Source of the DNA: Huiozyma naganishii CBS 8797
Lineage: Eukaryota; Ascomycota; Saccharomycetes; Saccharomycetales; Saccharomycetaceae
Length of the DNA stretch: 64,000 nucleotides
Assembly (NCBI RefSeq): GCF_000348985.1
Contig: NC_035926.1
Span: 248,001 to 312,000 of the forward strand
Direction of reading: 5' to 3'
A program made the translations under genes and the position numbers. Shown here in pieces: positions 29,864 through 39,133 of the stretch. How positions within the stretch are numbered: position 1 is the stretch's first letter; the number at the start of each line of letters is the position of its first letter. A model generated the notes under the pieces. That model had not been told where the DNA came from and did not search any database. It saw only the letters and a list, made by a program, of their open reading frames with translations.

Positions 29864-31538
29864 ACTCTCTCAATTGTGTATACTCCGGAAAAATCCTGCG
29901 TTCCTAGTCGATATCCTACGGGACAACTTTGCAAGCACCTTGTCAGTTATAAAGCCAGGGACCTTCTTCCAATCCCTGAACAAAAATGACAAGAGCAGAT
30001 TTTTTCCCAGTTTTTTATTTTTTTCTTTCTTGAACTCTTTTTCTTAAATATAAAAGGAGGGGAAGAAGTCGTTTCAACCTGGTTTCACAACTGTCACTTT
30101 CTTGGATCTTCTTAAAACTCTTGGCTTATATGCAGAGAGAACATCACCAGTTGCTATCTATTCTGCTATCTATATATGTACGTATTCACACTGTGATGCG
30201 ACCCGGTGACTAGCTTTGCTACCGTACAATAGAGAATACTGTTTTCAAATGGGAGGTGGGCGGCTAGTTCAAAATACGGGACAGAAAGTGATGTTTGACG
30301 CAGGGTAAAAGAACCCTTTGATTTGTTGTGGTATATACTAGTCGTATATGTTTGCCACCGGAATTTCTCCGTCCATTTATTCTGCCGCCGACCATTCTTT
30401 TTTTTTGTTGTTGTTTATTCCACTTGGGGTATCACTATAATACAAATATGTTATTAGTCCTGTGGGATGTGTTGTTTGCCAAAATTGTTTTTGTGATTGA
30501 TTGCGATAGCTGGACGACACAGATTTCGCTGTCACACTCGCACGAACAAAAGTGGCTATATCAGTAACAGCGAGCATAATATTGATCAAGTTCTCCATCT
30601 TAGTCAATATTATGCAGCGGTGACGATAAAAACGCCCAGAATCCGAGATTCTGTATGCTTTACATTTAGACCGCCAAGCGGTGTAGGTTGAAGCAGCATA
30701 TGAGGGGCTCATACCATGAGACTGTCTGGATATGTTAGGTAAATTGGAACCTTATTCCACTGGTGTATTGGGAGACAGGGTCACCAACATCACGACACAA
30801 ATTTTAAAGGTCACAAATATTTACGACAACTTTGTGTGTCCCCTCCCACTTGTGGAGGCGATACTGGCCGAGAAAATGAGATTAAAAAGGGCCCATCCTG
30901 AGGATGCTACGACTACTATAAGCAATATTCAAGATGGGCTTTAATTTGCCATTGAAAGGACTCCAGATTTTTCCTGGAGACGATGAAAGACTACGTCAAA
31001 GGTAATTTAAAACTAAGTGAAACTTTACCCTCAGACTACTTTGAAGACGGAGAGTCAGAAGAGATGGGCTCTCTACTGGAATTCCTAACCTTTACTAGAA
31101 CACCACGGCATCCGAGATTGTAGTCACTTCTAAAAGGGTTCGGCGCAGAGATGGCCCTGTTATGTTGGGGCAATCTCACCGTGTGGGTCATTAGGGAATT
31201 ACCAATACTGTACTCTCATATTGGTAACCTCAGTGGCAACCCACGTCTGGTCAATTTATCTCTGGAGAGAGTTTAATGAATAATGGGGAAGTGTTTATGT
31301 ACTTCCTCTTCGTGTGTTTAGCGGCTCATATATTCCTTAAATAGAAAAACTCTTTCATTTACATAACCGACTGTTCATGCATTGTAATTACAAGAGTACA
31401 TACGTAGGCAATAAATTATGTGTGTCAAAGATTCCAGAGTCCTTTGACTTCTATGTCTCTAGCTCTTCCAGGTAAAGATTATATAATTCTTCTTAAAAAC
31501 TGTTACTCTCTGATTCTGGCAGTATTGACATATTCAGG
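29864..31538. other. Gene-poor region with ORF relics
   Basis: Beyond the RVS161 promoter (to about 30.1 kb) there is no clear gene. At 30732-30944 an ATG-started frame of 70 codons (MLGKLEPYSTGVLGDRVTNI at its start) is followed by a short frame with another ATG at about 30983 and a coding-like stretch KDYVKGNLKLSETLPSDYF, so this looks like a decayed gene, family unknown. From 31.1 to 31.5 kb I see nothing definable. Confidence 0.35.
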
Positions 31539-31742
31539 TGTCAGAAATAGAATGTCGGGTATTCGTAGAATGTTAGATTACTTATCGGCATATAAAAGGT
31601 AAAAGATTTTCACCGCAATTTATGTAGTTCCCGTATATACTTCATATCTGGGAAAAACTTTCGGTGTTTGGTACGCAGTGTCTGCTGGGAGAGCTTGACA
31701 CGCTCATGGTTCATTCATGTCCACAATCCCAAACTTCTATCA
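31539..31742 (-). mobile_element. Solo LTR, family A
   Basis: About 204 bp. On the reverse strand it starts TGATAGAAGTTTGG and ends TTTCTGACA, the TG...CA ends of an LTR. It aligns over its length with the copies at 34906-35106, 60629-60837 and 63128-63332, sharing CTCCCAGCAGAC, CGGGAACTACATAAATTGCGG and the end TCTGACA. No 5-bp target duplication is left, so the insertion is old or recombined. It points away from the gene that starts at 32036. Confidence 0.75.
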
Positions 31743-31910
31743 ATTGTCAAAACTTGATGTACTTCTCCTAAAAACTTTTTCAAACTGTTATTGGAAAATG
31801 TTCTCTGCACAGCTCACAGTTTTTACCAATTGCAAACTTTGCTCTGATTTTTGACACCATTTGAATATACATAATTAATTGTATATCCGTTCTTCCGGAA
31901 AACCCAATAT

Positions 31911-31925
31911 TTTTGTGACACAAAA
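31911..31925. promoter_or_regulatory. Near-palindrome shared by the two family genes
   Basis: TTTTGTGACACAAAA, a palindrome about a central A/T, lies 111 bp before the ATG at 32036. The same element stands upstream of the paralogue at 62644. Followed by AT-rich caaatataaaaatg at about 31935, a possible TATA region. Confidence 0.45.
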
Positions 31926-32035
31926 GTATTTTTTCAAATATAAAAATGATTTATAGAAACTATAAGGTAATTCAATTATATTACAAAAGAAAGTTTACTT
32001 GCATTTATACTGTTTAAAATTTAATATTCTCATTT

Positions 32036-33934
32036 ATGAACCAAGCAAGTAATATGTCTATCAACTGCGAATTTACCAAGTTTATCAAAGCAACTTCAAA
32101 AACCTTCTCCCAGTTTCAGAACCTCTTCCAGAAAAAGAAGGTCGAGGTCACAAAAATAAAACTTGAAGACTACACCCCTCCTGCAGAATGTATTTACTGC
32201 AACGGACGTATTATAGGATGTGTTTGCGATCTGGTTAGGAAGGTTGCCAAGAATGAAGTCATTCTCGAATCTGCTGCTCTTTCCGCTTATCTCAGAAAAC
32301 TAGCAGGCCTTGATTGCCCAACGGATGGAAAAAAAGAAGCTGGAATTGAGGTCGATGTATCTGAAAACCATGACTGCACATCCAAAAACCCATGCAACAG
32401 TACATTTTTTCCTGACACCTCATCCGTATATTCTGAGCATGTCACAATGTCTGTAAAAGACTTAGACAAAACTCCAACACTTTCCAACACTATCGACTGG
32501 GGTATACCAAACCCATATATTGACCCTGCCGCCGAATCTTCATTCATTACCGTTCCTGCCGACTCTTCATTTATTCACATTCCTACGGAATTTTTATCTG
32601 ACGAACCTGCCAAATCTTTACCTATTGACCTTCCTGTCGTATCAGCCTTTATTGACATCCCAAAAATAAACCAATCTACTAACGTTCTCAGATTACCAAC
32701 CACTTCAGACACTCATACTCCAACAAACAATGGACTATCAATAGCGCCTGGTATTATGAATGATACCATCTTTAGCCCCCCAACTGATGATGAATCATCA
32801 AATACTTCTGGTGCTAATAACGATAACATTATCACTCCCCCAACATCTGAACTTCATGACACAAAAGCTTTAGCTATACCGGAGCAAGCAGCAACTCAAA
32901 AAAGGTCAATAGCCATTTCACCATCGATTGCGTGTCCTGGATTGCCTGTGAATAGTAAGATTGTATGTGAAGATGGATGTTTGGCCTCTCGTTTGGATCC
33001 GAAAACTCAACTGATTTATGAGCGTCGCCTGTGGAAGGAAATAAGGACAGCTGTAATTGGTGAATATAAACAATGTGATGACATTATAAAATGCATAAGA
33101 GTTAGCTCTAAGGATTTCCGGAGGAGGAATGTCAGAAAGTTCAAAAGGAAGGTTGAAAACAAAACGAACAAAGTACTTCAAAAAATATTCAAACACTCTC
33201 CTCGTCTTACTGACGGCCCATCTAAAGCCGAGTGTTCTAGTACCATGAGCACAGCAGATAATAAAACCAGAACTGCCTCGACTGAACCAGAAGATGTCGG
33301 GGATATTACTACTTGTTCGCAGATCATTGAACGTGACGATGAATTTGTTTTTGAAAATCCATCAGGTTATACCTCCGCTATAGTAAAGTATTTTAAAGCC
33401 TTACAAAAGGAGAAGGAAACCTGGAGCAATTACAGACATGTTCTACATGAACTGAGTATGAATGATCATTTGATAGAGAAGAGTATTCATTCGGTCGGAG
33501 GCACGGGAGCGTTACCTCCAGAATTGTACAAACAGATATATGATGTAACGACACGGCTATACGGGAAATTGGAGTTAATCAACGGGTATCAAAAAGTAGT
33601 ACACCGCCATAAGACCCAAATTGGCGAGTGTATACAGGCCGGGCGTCATTTGAGGCAAGGCATCAGGTCAGCAAAGGATGCAACGTGCAGGCAACAATGG
33701 GAGGCTGAATACAGAGACCATGAAAAGAGCGTTCTTGTAAAGTTCCATACTGCGCTAAAAAGCCTCGTTGACGCAAACTCAGACTGTGACCACCAGCTTA
33801 CCCTAGTTGAAGACATTGCCAAAAAGAAATCACGCATATACCTCAAAGTAAGGGAGCTAGATTGTCGTCGACCCTTTCAAATAACAATGACTGAGAAGTT
33901 AGCATGGTCAAACTGTCTGATACAGAAGTGCTGA
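32036..33934 (+). CDS. Unrecognised family protein with N-terminal CxxC...CxC motif
   Basis: 632 residues. Residues 10-45 are basic. A compact cysteine motif follows: C52, C55, C62 and C64 in ECIYCNGRIIGCVCDL, a possible metal site. Residues about 80-300 are Pro/Ser/Thr-rich and partly repetitive (FITVPADSSFIHIPTEF). A basic segment (RRRNVRKFKRKVENKTNK, about 365-385) leads into a C-terminal helical domain (about 440-632) that begins NPSGYTSAIVKYF and ends near RELDCRRPFQI. The same N-terminal and C-terminal motifs recur in the gene at 61050-62644, and a broken inverted copy lies at about 34100-34335. I recognise no known family. The long helices could form a coiled coil or BAR-like bundle, but that is a guess. 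It lies in repeat-rich DNA, which suggests a fast-evolving accessory gene family. Confidence 0.75.
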   Translation: MNQASNMSINCEFTKFIKATSKTFSQFQNLFQKKKVEVTKIKLEDYTPPAECIYCNGRIIGCVCDLVRKVAKNEVILESAALSAYLRKLAGLDCPTDGKKEAGIEVDVSENHDCTSKNPCNSTFFPDTSSVYSEHVTMSVKDLDKTPTLSNTIDWGIPNPYIDPAAESSFITVPADSSFIHIPTEFLSDEPAKSLPIDLPVVSAFIDIPKINQSTNVLRLPTTSDTHTPTNNGLSIAPGIMNDTIFSPPTDDESSNTSGANNDNIITPPTSELHDTKALAIPEQAATQKRSIAISPSIACPGLPVNSKIVCEDGCLASRLDPKTQLIYERRLWKEIRTAVIGEYKQCDDIIKCIRVSSKDFRRRNVRKFKRKVENKTNKVLQKIFKHSPRLTDGPSKAECSSTMSTADNKTRTASTEPEDVGDITTCSQIIERDDEFVFENPSGYTSAIVKYFKALQKEKETWSNYRHVLHELSMNDHLIEKSIHSVGGTGALPPELYKQIYDVTTRLYGKLELINGYQKVVHRHKTQIGECIQAGRHLRQGIRSAKDATCRQQWEAEYRDHEKSVLVKFHTALKSLVDANSDCDHQLTLVEDIAKKKSRIYLKVRELDCRRPFQITMTEKLAWSNCLIQKC

Positions 33935-34099
33935 TTTTCTTACCGAGTATAGAGATCTGCAGCAGAATCGTTATTAGCTATCCATTTTATTTTTATTCTA
34001 TTATCAAAAATCAACTACCAATCTGAACACCCCATTCTAAAAATCTTGTTTTCTTTTTCGGTTCGAATTGGTACTATGCCATACGGCGTCCAGGTTTGT

Positions 34100-34335
34100 A
34101 ACTAACCCACCCTGTTCCTTTGTAGTAAGAAGATCATTCTTTCTGTATTGAGCGCCCCATTACTTCCCGCACACTGCTTCTCGGGTGGTCCTAATGCTGT
34201 GTCTTAGTTGACTCCCGTACTGTATACACTCACCTATTTGAGTTCTTATGGCGGTGTACTTTCTTTGATACCTGTTGCTTAGTCCCAGTTTCCCGTATAG
34301 CCGTGTTGTTACCTCGAGAACTCCAGAATCATTGA
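34100..34335 (-). pseudogene. Decayed inverted copy of the CxxC-family gene
   Basis: On the reverse strand this segment aligns with about 33525-33735 of the neighbouring gene (residues about 500-565): it reads VTTRLYGKL, then TQIGECIQ, against the same words in the intact gene. A Gln codon of the intact gene is TAA here, and the alignment fades out on both sides. It lies tail-to-tail with the intact gene, so it is either the relic of an inverted tandem duplicate or a rearranged fragment. Confidence 0.75.
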
Positions 34336-34905
34336 CTGAAACAATTTATTTTTTTAAATATAAAAATAAGCGCCGACCTAAACAGCATTCAGTAAAAGAA
34401 CGTATTATTGTAAAAAGGAGATTGTTGGAGCAATGCAATGCACGCTAAGTGGTATTTATTGTAAATCGTACAGAGAAAGCAGATTTGGGGCACTAAAAAA
34501 CGCTTCAAACGGTTTTTTTCTTTTCTGTTCGTGTGGTGGAAGGTAAAGGAGCTTAAAGAACAATTACAAATCCTGCTTTACCTTGTTAAATACGCCCCAG
34601 TTATCCTTACTTCCAACCAAAGTAAAGAAGGCTTATAGCTTTTAACTACTAGTGGAGAATGAACTGCCTCACAATGTTACATAAATTTGGAATATTTTAG
34701 GGAACTATTGGCAATTGTTATTAGGCGAATCATATCCAGAGCCCGCTGCTCTACCCCTAAGAAATTAAACTACAAGAAGTAGAAAATAGTGAATGAGAGG
34801 GAATTTTTCAAAATTATGTAAGGGTGACGAAAATTCAGTCAGGTTGTTGAAAAAAGTACCTCAGAACCTCTGGTCCAAACAGCACACATTAGTATAGTTT
34901 ATGCA
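34336..34905. other. Intergenic, nothing recognised
   Basis: 570 bp of AT-rich DNA. One stretch, ttaaatataaaaataag (about 34355), resembles the TATA-like stretch upstream of the gene at 32036. No ORF, RNA gene or repeat was identified. Confidence 0.3.
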
Positions 34906-35533
34906 TGTCAGAATGGAATGTTAAGTATTTGTACAATGTTAGATTACTTATTGTCATATATATAGGAAAAAACTTTTACCGCAACTTATGTTTCTTCTAT
35001 GTATACTTCATAATCAGGAAAAGTTTCCGGCACCAGGACGCAGCACCTTCTGGAAGAACCCGGCACACTCTGATTCACTTATGTCCACAGTTTCAAACTT
35101 CCAGCAGCTCCAATTTACCGTTTTCTCCCGGATTATACGCTGATAAATGGGTGTATTTGACACCCATTTTATCTATCACTGTGTTAAGGTTTTCGCAATA
35201 AAATGGGGAAGGGATATTATCCGATACCATCTTCTTTGGTTTTTCCGAAAAAAAGAAATAATCATCGAAAACAACTGGAATATCACTGCTGGTTCTTGTA
35301 GGTAACACAAGCTTGTCGGTAGTACATTGGACACATATCCTGCTAGTAGGAAGATACCTTCCATCGATGTCCGATAGAAACGGGCCCGCAAAATCGAAAT
35401 TCCATCTGCTGAACAAAGTTAACTTCGTAAGAAGTGGTAGTTCTGCCAGTAGGTCTCGGGATTTCTGTAACACCTCATACTTATTGCAGTGTCTAATGCT
35501 ATCGAGGGCAATACGTCTGTATTTGGGTTCCAC
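34906..35533 (-). mobile_element. LTR retrotransposon relic: integrase fragment plus 3' LTR
   Basis: Reading the reverse strand, 35533-35093 encodes 146 residues of a Ty3/gypsy-like integrase core and runs straight into a family A LTR (35106-34906, TGCTGGAAGTTTG to TTCTGACA). Seen: WNFDFAGPFLSDIDGRYL with the first catalytic Asp, VSDNIPSPF with the second, and YNPGENGKLE with the Glu 36 residues later. A residual Cys (IRHCNKYEV) may be part of the upstream zinc-binding motif. No start codon, no other pol domain and no 5' LTR were found; it is a truncated dead element. It links LTR family A to a Ty3/gypsy-type element. Confidence 0.75.
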
Positions 35534-36826
35534 CCCTTCTCGTGAGGTATGTGCTTAATTGATGTAACTCAGAAAGCACCAAATGCAGATACGCCTCTTT
35601 CGGATATTGTACAATACTTTCAGCTGGAGGTTATCCAGGCAATAATGTTCGCTGTTGTACTTTGAAAAAGCCGTTTCCCCCCCCAACAAAAAACGGTGCT
35701 TTGAGAACTGCAATAGGAATGACCCGCCAACGTTCCCTAATACATTTGGGGGAAACCTACGAGCTGGCCATACCTGCTCTTTTCTACAGTATCATAGCTG
35801 TATTTCCAGCTAATCATTCTTTTTCGGTAGGAACCCTTTCACTAAGACGTCATCAAGTTCTAATAAGAATCGTAGAACGTAGTAAATTTTGAGGTTTTAA
35901 TCGCTATGTCAAAGCATCAGATCTAGCTCTTTTCTTTGGTTCAGTGTACCTGGTAATTATCTTTCGAAGAAGGGGGGAGGAGTCAATGCTCGCTTGATTT
36001 CACCCAGAAGCGACACTCAGTAATTGAGGGTGAAACATTATGTAGAAGTTTAATATACGTCATTTATCCACCCTCACCCCCAATTCCCTTCCTCATTTTT
36101 TAGAATAAAGTTGCAAAAATGGTATGGAGACGTGGAGACACCATTAGTTTCGCTACGTCATACATCTCCTGTCAGTAACTGACAAAACATGAGAAACACA
36201 ATAGGCACGTGCAGAACAGAGTCACTTCAACAAAAATTTGCTCGACCGATATATTATTTACAGCCAAGAGTTGAGTTTGAAGAAGTCAACAAACTCTCTG
36301 CCAGGTAAAGAGCTCTCGCTTCCCCTCGACCTCCTTGGTATAATGTTTCAGTAGTAGCAACGTTCGTTCATTGTACCAAATAATCCCTCTGGTTTCCCTC
36401 CCCCCGTTTTTTTAATTTACTGCGGGGGAATGCGTAGGACAATTTTGGCCCTCCAGAATGCGATATTTTTCTCCGAGGTTTTCTCCGAGACCAAGAAAAT
36501 TTACGTAATTAAAACGGGGGGAGGCAAGGGGAACAATAGGTCGAATTACTTAACGTATAGGTGTTTCTTCTCACAGAATAACATTGGCGGTTGTCCGTCC
36601 AGTAATTTCTTCCTCGAAAGGAGGTTTGACGTTCGTAGTGCTTGATTCAGCAGGTAAGGCAGAGTAAAATGCTCCGAACTCATGGCCTCCTTTTTCCAAA
36701 GACCTCCATTAGATGTATATAAATTGAGATGATCGAGCCATGCTTTGTAGGATCGTAGTTTGCCTCCGTTTCATTTCTCCCCTTTTATAAGAGATACCAA
36801 CTTGCAAAGTCACCCAACAGTAACTC
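35534..36826. promoter_or_regulatory. Intergenic region and SUC2 promoter
   Basis: The left half (to about 36.3 kb) has no recognised feature. The right half is the SUC2 promoter. GCGGGG at 36422-36427, preceded by an AT-rich run, fits a Mig1 site for glucose repression, and C/G runs at about 36410 and 36514 are weaker candidates. TATATAAA at 36716-36723 is a TATA box about 104 bp before the ATG. Repression of SUC2 by Mig1 is known in S. cerevisiae; its use here is inferred. Confidence 0.4.
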
Positions 36827-38446
36827 ATGAAGCTGCCATATCTACTTACAACACTTTGCACTGCAGTGGGGGTAGCGTCCTCTCCGATCAAGATCACCCA
36901 TGCCAATGACACGGTTAATAGACCGCTCGTTCATCTAACTCCGCACGAGGGCTGGATGAATGATCCAAACGGGCTATGGTACGACGCAAAGGAGGAACTA
37001 TGGCATGTTTACTATCAGTACAATCCAAACGACACTGTTTGGGGGTTACCTTTATACTGGGGCCATTCCACGTCCAAAAATTTGACCCTTTGGGACGACG
37101 TTGGAGTGGCTATTGAACCCATGGCCAACAATTCAGGTGCTTATTCAGGTTGTATGGTTATTGACTATAGCAACACAACAGGATTTTTTGGTGAAGATGT
37201 CTCTCCTGAACAGAGAGTAGTGGCCATCTGGACGTATAACACGCCAGAATCTGAAACGCAGTATCTAAGCTACTCCTTAGATGGTGGGTACAGCTTCCGT
37301 TCTTATTCGGGGAACCCTGTGCTGGAGAACAACTCGACTCAGTTTAGAGATCCTAAGGTGATGTGGCATGAAGAGACTCAAAAGTGGATTATGGTGGTTG
37401 CCAAAGCACAGCAGTTCAAAATAGGCATCTACACCTCTGATGATTTAAAGGAGTGGACACCAGTTTCTGATTTCACTAGAGGCGGTTACTTAGGCTACCA
37501 GTATGAATGTCCAGGGCTGGTTAAACTACCTGTTGAAGGTAACACTTCAGCTGGCAACGGGTCGTGGGTTCTCTTTGTTTCCATCAACCCTGGATCACCT
37601 CAGGGCGGTTCTTCAACCCAGTATTTCATTGGTGACTTCAACGGTACTCATTTTATCCCAACTTATGAAAATACCAATAGCATTGATTCAGGGAAGGATT
37701 ACTATGCTTTGCAAACCTTTTTCAATTCACCAGACAATCAAACGTACGGTATTGCTTGGGCTTCGAACTGGCAGTACTCGGCATTTGTCCCAACTGACCC
37801 ATGGAGATCTTCGATGTCACTGGTCAGGAAGTTTGTTTTAGAAGAGTTCCAAGCCAACCCTGAGACGAAACTTTTAAATATCAAGTCCACACCGATCCTA
37901 GATTATGATGCGTTGGGTTGTGCACATCCCTCAAACGGCAAGAATCTTTTTATAACCGTTGGCAACCCTCTCCAATTCAGCTTAGTCCAAGGTCTATTTG
38001 ATTTCAACATATCCTTTTCTGTTAATGGTAGTGCTTTTGGTGGTCATGAATTTGCCGATCTTTCTTTGTATTTAAGGGGTGGGGAGAACAAGGATGAATA
38101 TTTGAGAATTGGTTTCGGTGCTAACGCTGCCACTTTTTTTATCGACCGTGGTCACACTGCCGTTAATTGGGTTCATGAAAATCCCTTCTTTACTGACAAA
38201 ATGTCCGTGAACAACCAACCGTTAACCATTTCCAACAATTCTACCATTTCAACCTATAGTGTTCGTGGGATTGTCGATCGTAATATATTGGAACTTTACT
38301 TCAACAATGGCTCTCAAGTATCAACTAATACATTCTTCTTTACAGGTGGTAACTTTATTGGCAGCATTGATATGGCGGTTGGAAAAGATAACGTTTTCAA
38401 TGTTACTGAATTCAGTTTGAAACAGTTGTCAACTGGTAGTCATTGA
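36827..38446 (+). CDS. SUC2: Secreted invertase, GH32
   Basis: 539 residues (S. cerevisiae 532). The signal peptide is MKLPYLLTTLCTAVGVASS. The GH32 five-blade propeller carries the nucleophile Asp in HEGWMNDPNGLW (about 46), RDP in TQFRDPKVMW, and the acid/base Glu in YQYECPGLVKL. A beta-sandwich domain forms the C-terminus (about 390-539). Many Asn-X-Ser/Thr sites indicate a heavily glycosylated secreted enzyme. It hydrolyses sucrose and raffinose in the cell wall space. As in S. cerevisiae SUC loci it sits in repeat-rich DNA. Its last 118 codons and 3' UTR are repeated at 60232-60628. No intracellular second start is obvious. Confidence 0.96.
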   Translation: MKLPYLLTTLCTAVGVASSPIKITHANDTVNRPLVHLTPHEGWMNDPNGLWYDAKEELWHVYYQYNPNDTVWGLPLYWGHSTSKNLTLWDDVGVAIEPMANNSGAYSGCMVIDYSNTTGFFGEDVSPEQRVVAIWTYNTPESETQYLSYSLDGGYSFRSYSGNPVLENNSTQFRDPKVMWHEETQKWIMVVAKAQQFKIGIYTSDDLKEWTPVSDFTRGGYLGYQYECPGLVKLPVEGNTSAGNGSWVLFVSINPGSPQGGSSTQYFIGDFNGTHFIPTYENTNSIDSGKDYYALQTFFNSPDNQTYGIAWASNWQYSAFVPTDPWRSSMSLVRKFVLEEFQANPETKLLNIKSTPILDYDALGCAHPSNGKNLFITVGNPLQFSLVQGLFDFNISFSVNGSAFGGHEFADLSLYLRGGENKDEYLRIGFGANAATFFIDRGHTAVNWVHENPFFTDKMSVNNQPLTISNNSTISTYSVRGIVDRNILELYFNNGSQVSTNTFFFTGGNFIGSIDMAVGKDNVFNVTEFSLKQLSTGSH

Positions 38447-38476
38447 GAAGAGAGACCGGGACCACTGGAAGTACCA

Positions 38477-38695
38477 GTTTTTTCTGCCAGAACAATAAAA
38501 TGTTTTATAAATATCGCTTTCTTTTTCTTTAAAACGTAAACAAATAAAAGTGTATATCATATACAGAACACATGAATACGCACGTATTAGAAGATCGAAC
38601 AGGAAACGAAGTCTTCTTTCAAGCACAAAAGCTCCTTTGGAAAGTAGCCATACACTTTATATTTGTCCGGAAAGAGATAAAATGAAGAAAGTCGG
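38477..38695. repeat. Segment C, left copy (also at 56049-56265)
   Basis: Starts with GTTTT just after the SUC2 3' UTR and runs to the assembly gap. It is nearly identical to 56049-56265, with a few single-base indels. In this copy no LTR separates it from SUC2; in the right-hand locus an LTR ends exactly at the GTTTT. The copy is cut by the run of N at a point matching 56265/56266. Confidence 0.85.
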
Positions 38696-38795
38696 NNNNN
38701 NNNNNNNNNNNNNNNNNNNNNNNNNNNNNNNNNNNNNNNNNNNNNNNNNNNNNNNNNNNNNNNNNNNNNNNNNNNNNNNNNNNNNNNNNNNNNNN
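38696..38795. other. Assembly gap (100 N)
   Basis: Exactly 100 N, the usual placeholder for a scaffold join of unknown size. Left flank matches up to 56265 and right flank matches from 59884, so the missing sequence is probably a copy of about 56266-59883 (3.6 kb), if the two loci are collinear here. Confidence 0.95.
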
Positions 38796-39133
38796 AAGTT
38801 GACGCAATATGTTTACCATGCGTATCTGACGCTTCATAGAGCGGCGCATCCGTAACTCATATATTGTAGACTTTTACAGGAGGACGCACAGAGTTCAACA
38901 GATACTGCTTTGCATTGTAGTCAGTAAATTCAAAGGCATACATTATTATCAAATACAAGATATAAGTCAATCTTTGCTGAATCAAACTTACGGATATGAT
39001 TATACCTTTAATCAACTTTCTTGCTTAATCTCATGTTCATTCAAGGACATTTTTGATATTGTATTAGTTTATAAAATGCACTGTACGATCCCTTATTAAC
39101 GCATATTGCTGACCTTCTTATGTTTTGTATTTA
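38796..39133. repeat. Segment D, left copy (also at 59884-60221)
   Basis: 338 bp nearly identical to 59884-60221, with scattered substitutions and 1-bp indels. Homology ends at the word gtattta in both copies, after which the left locus goes on with aatgggcag and the right locus jumps to SUC2 sequence. Confidence 0.85.
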
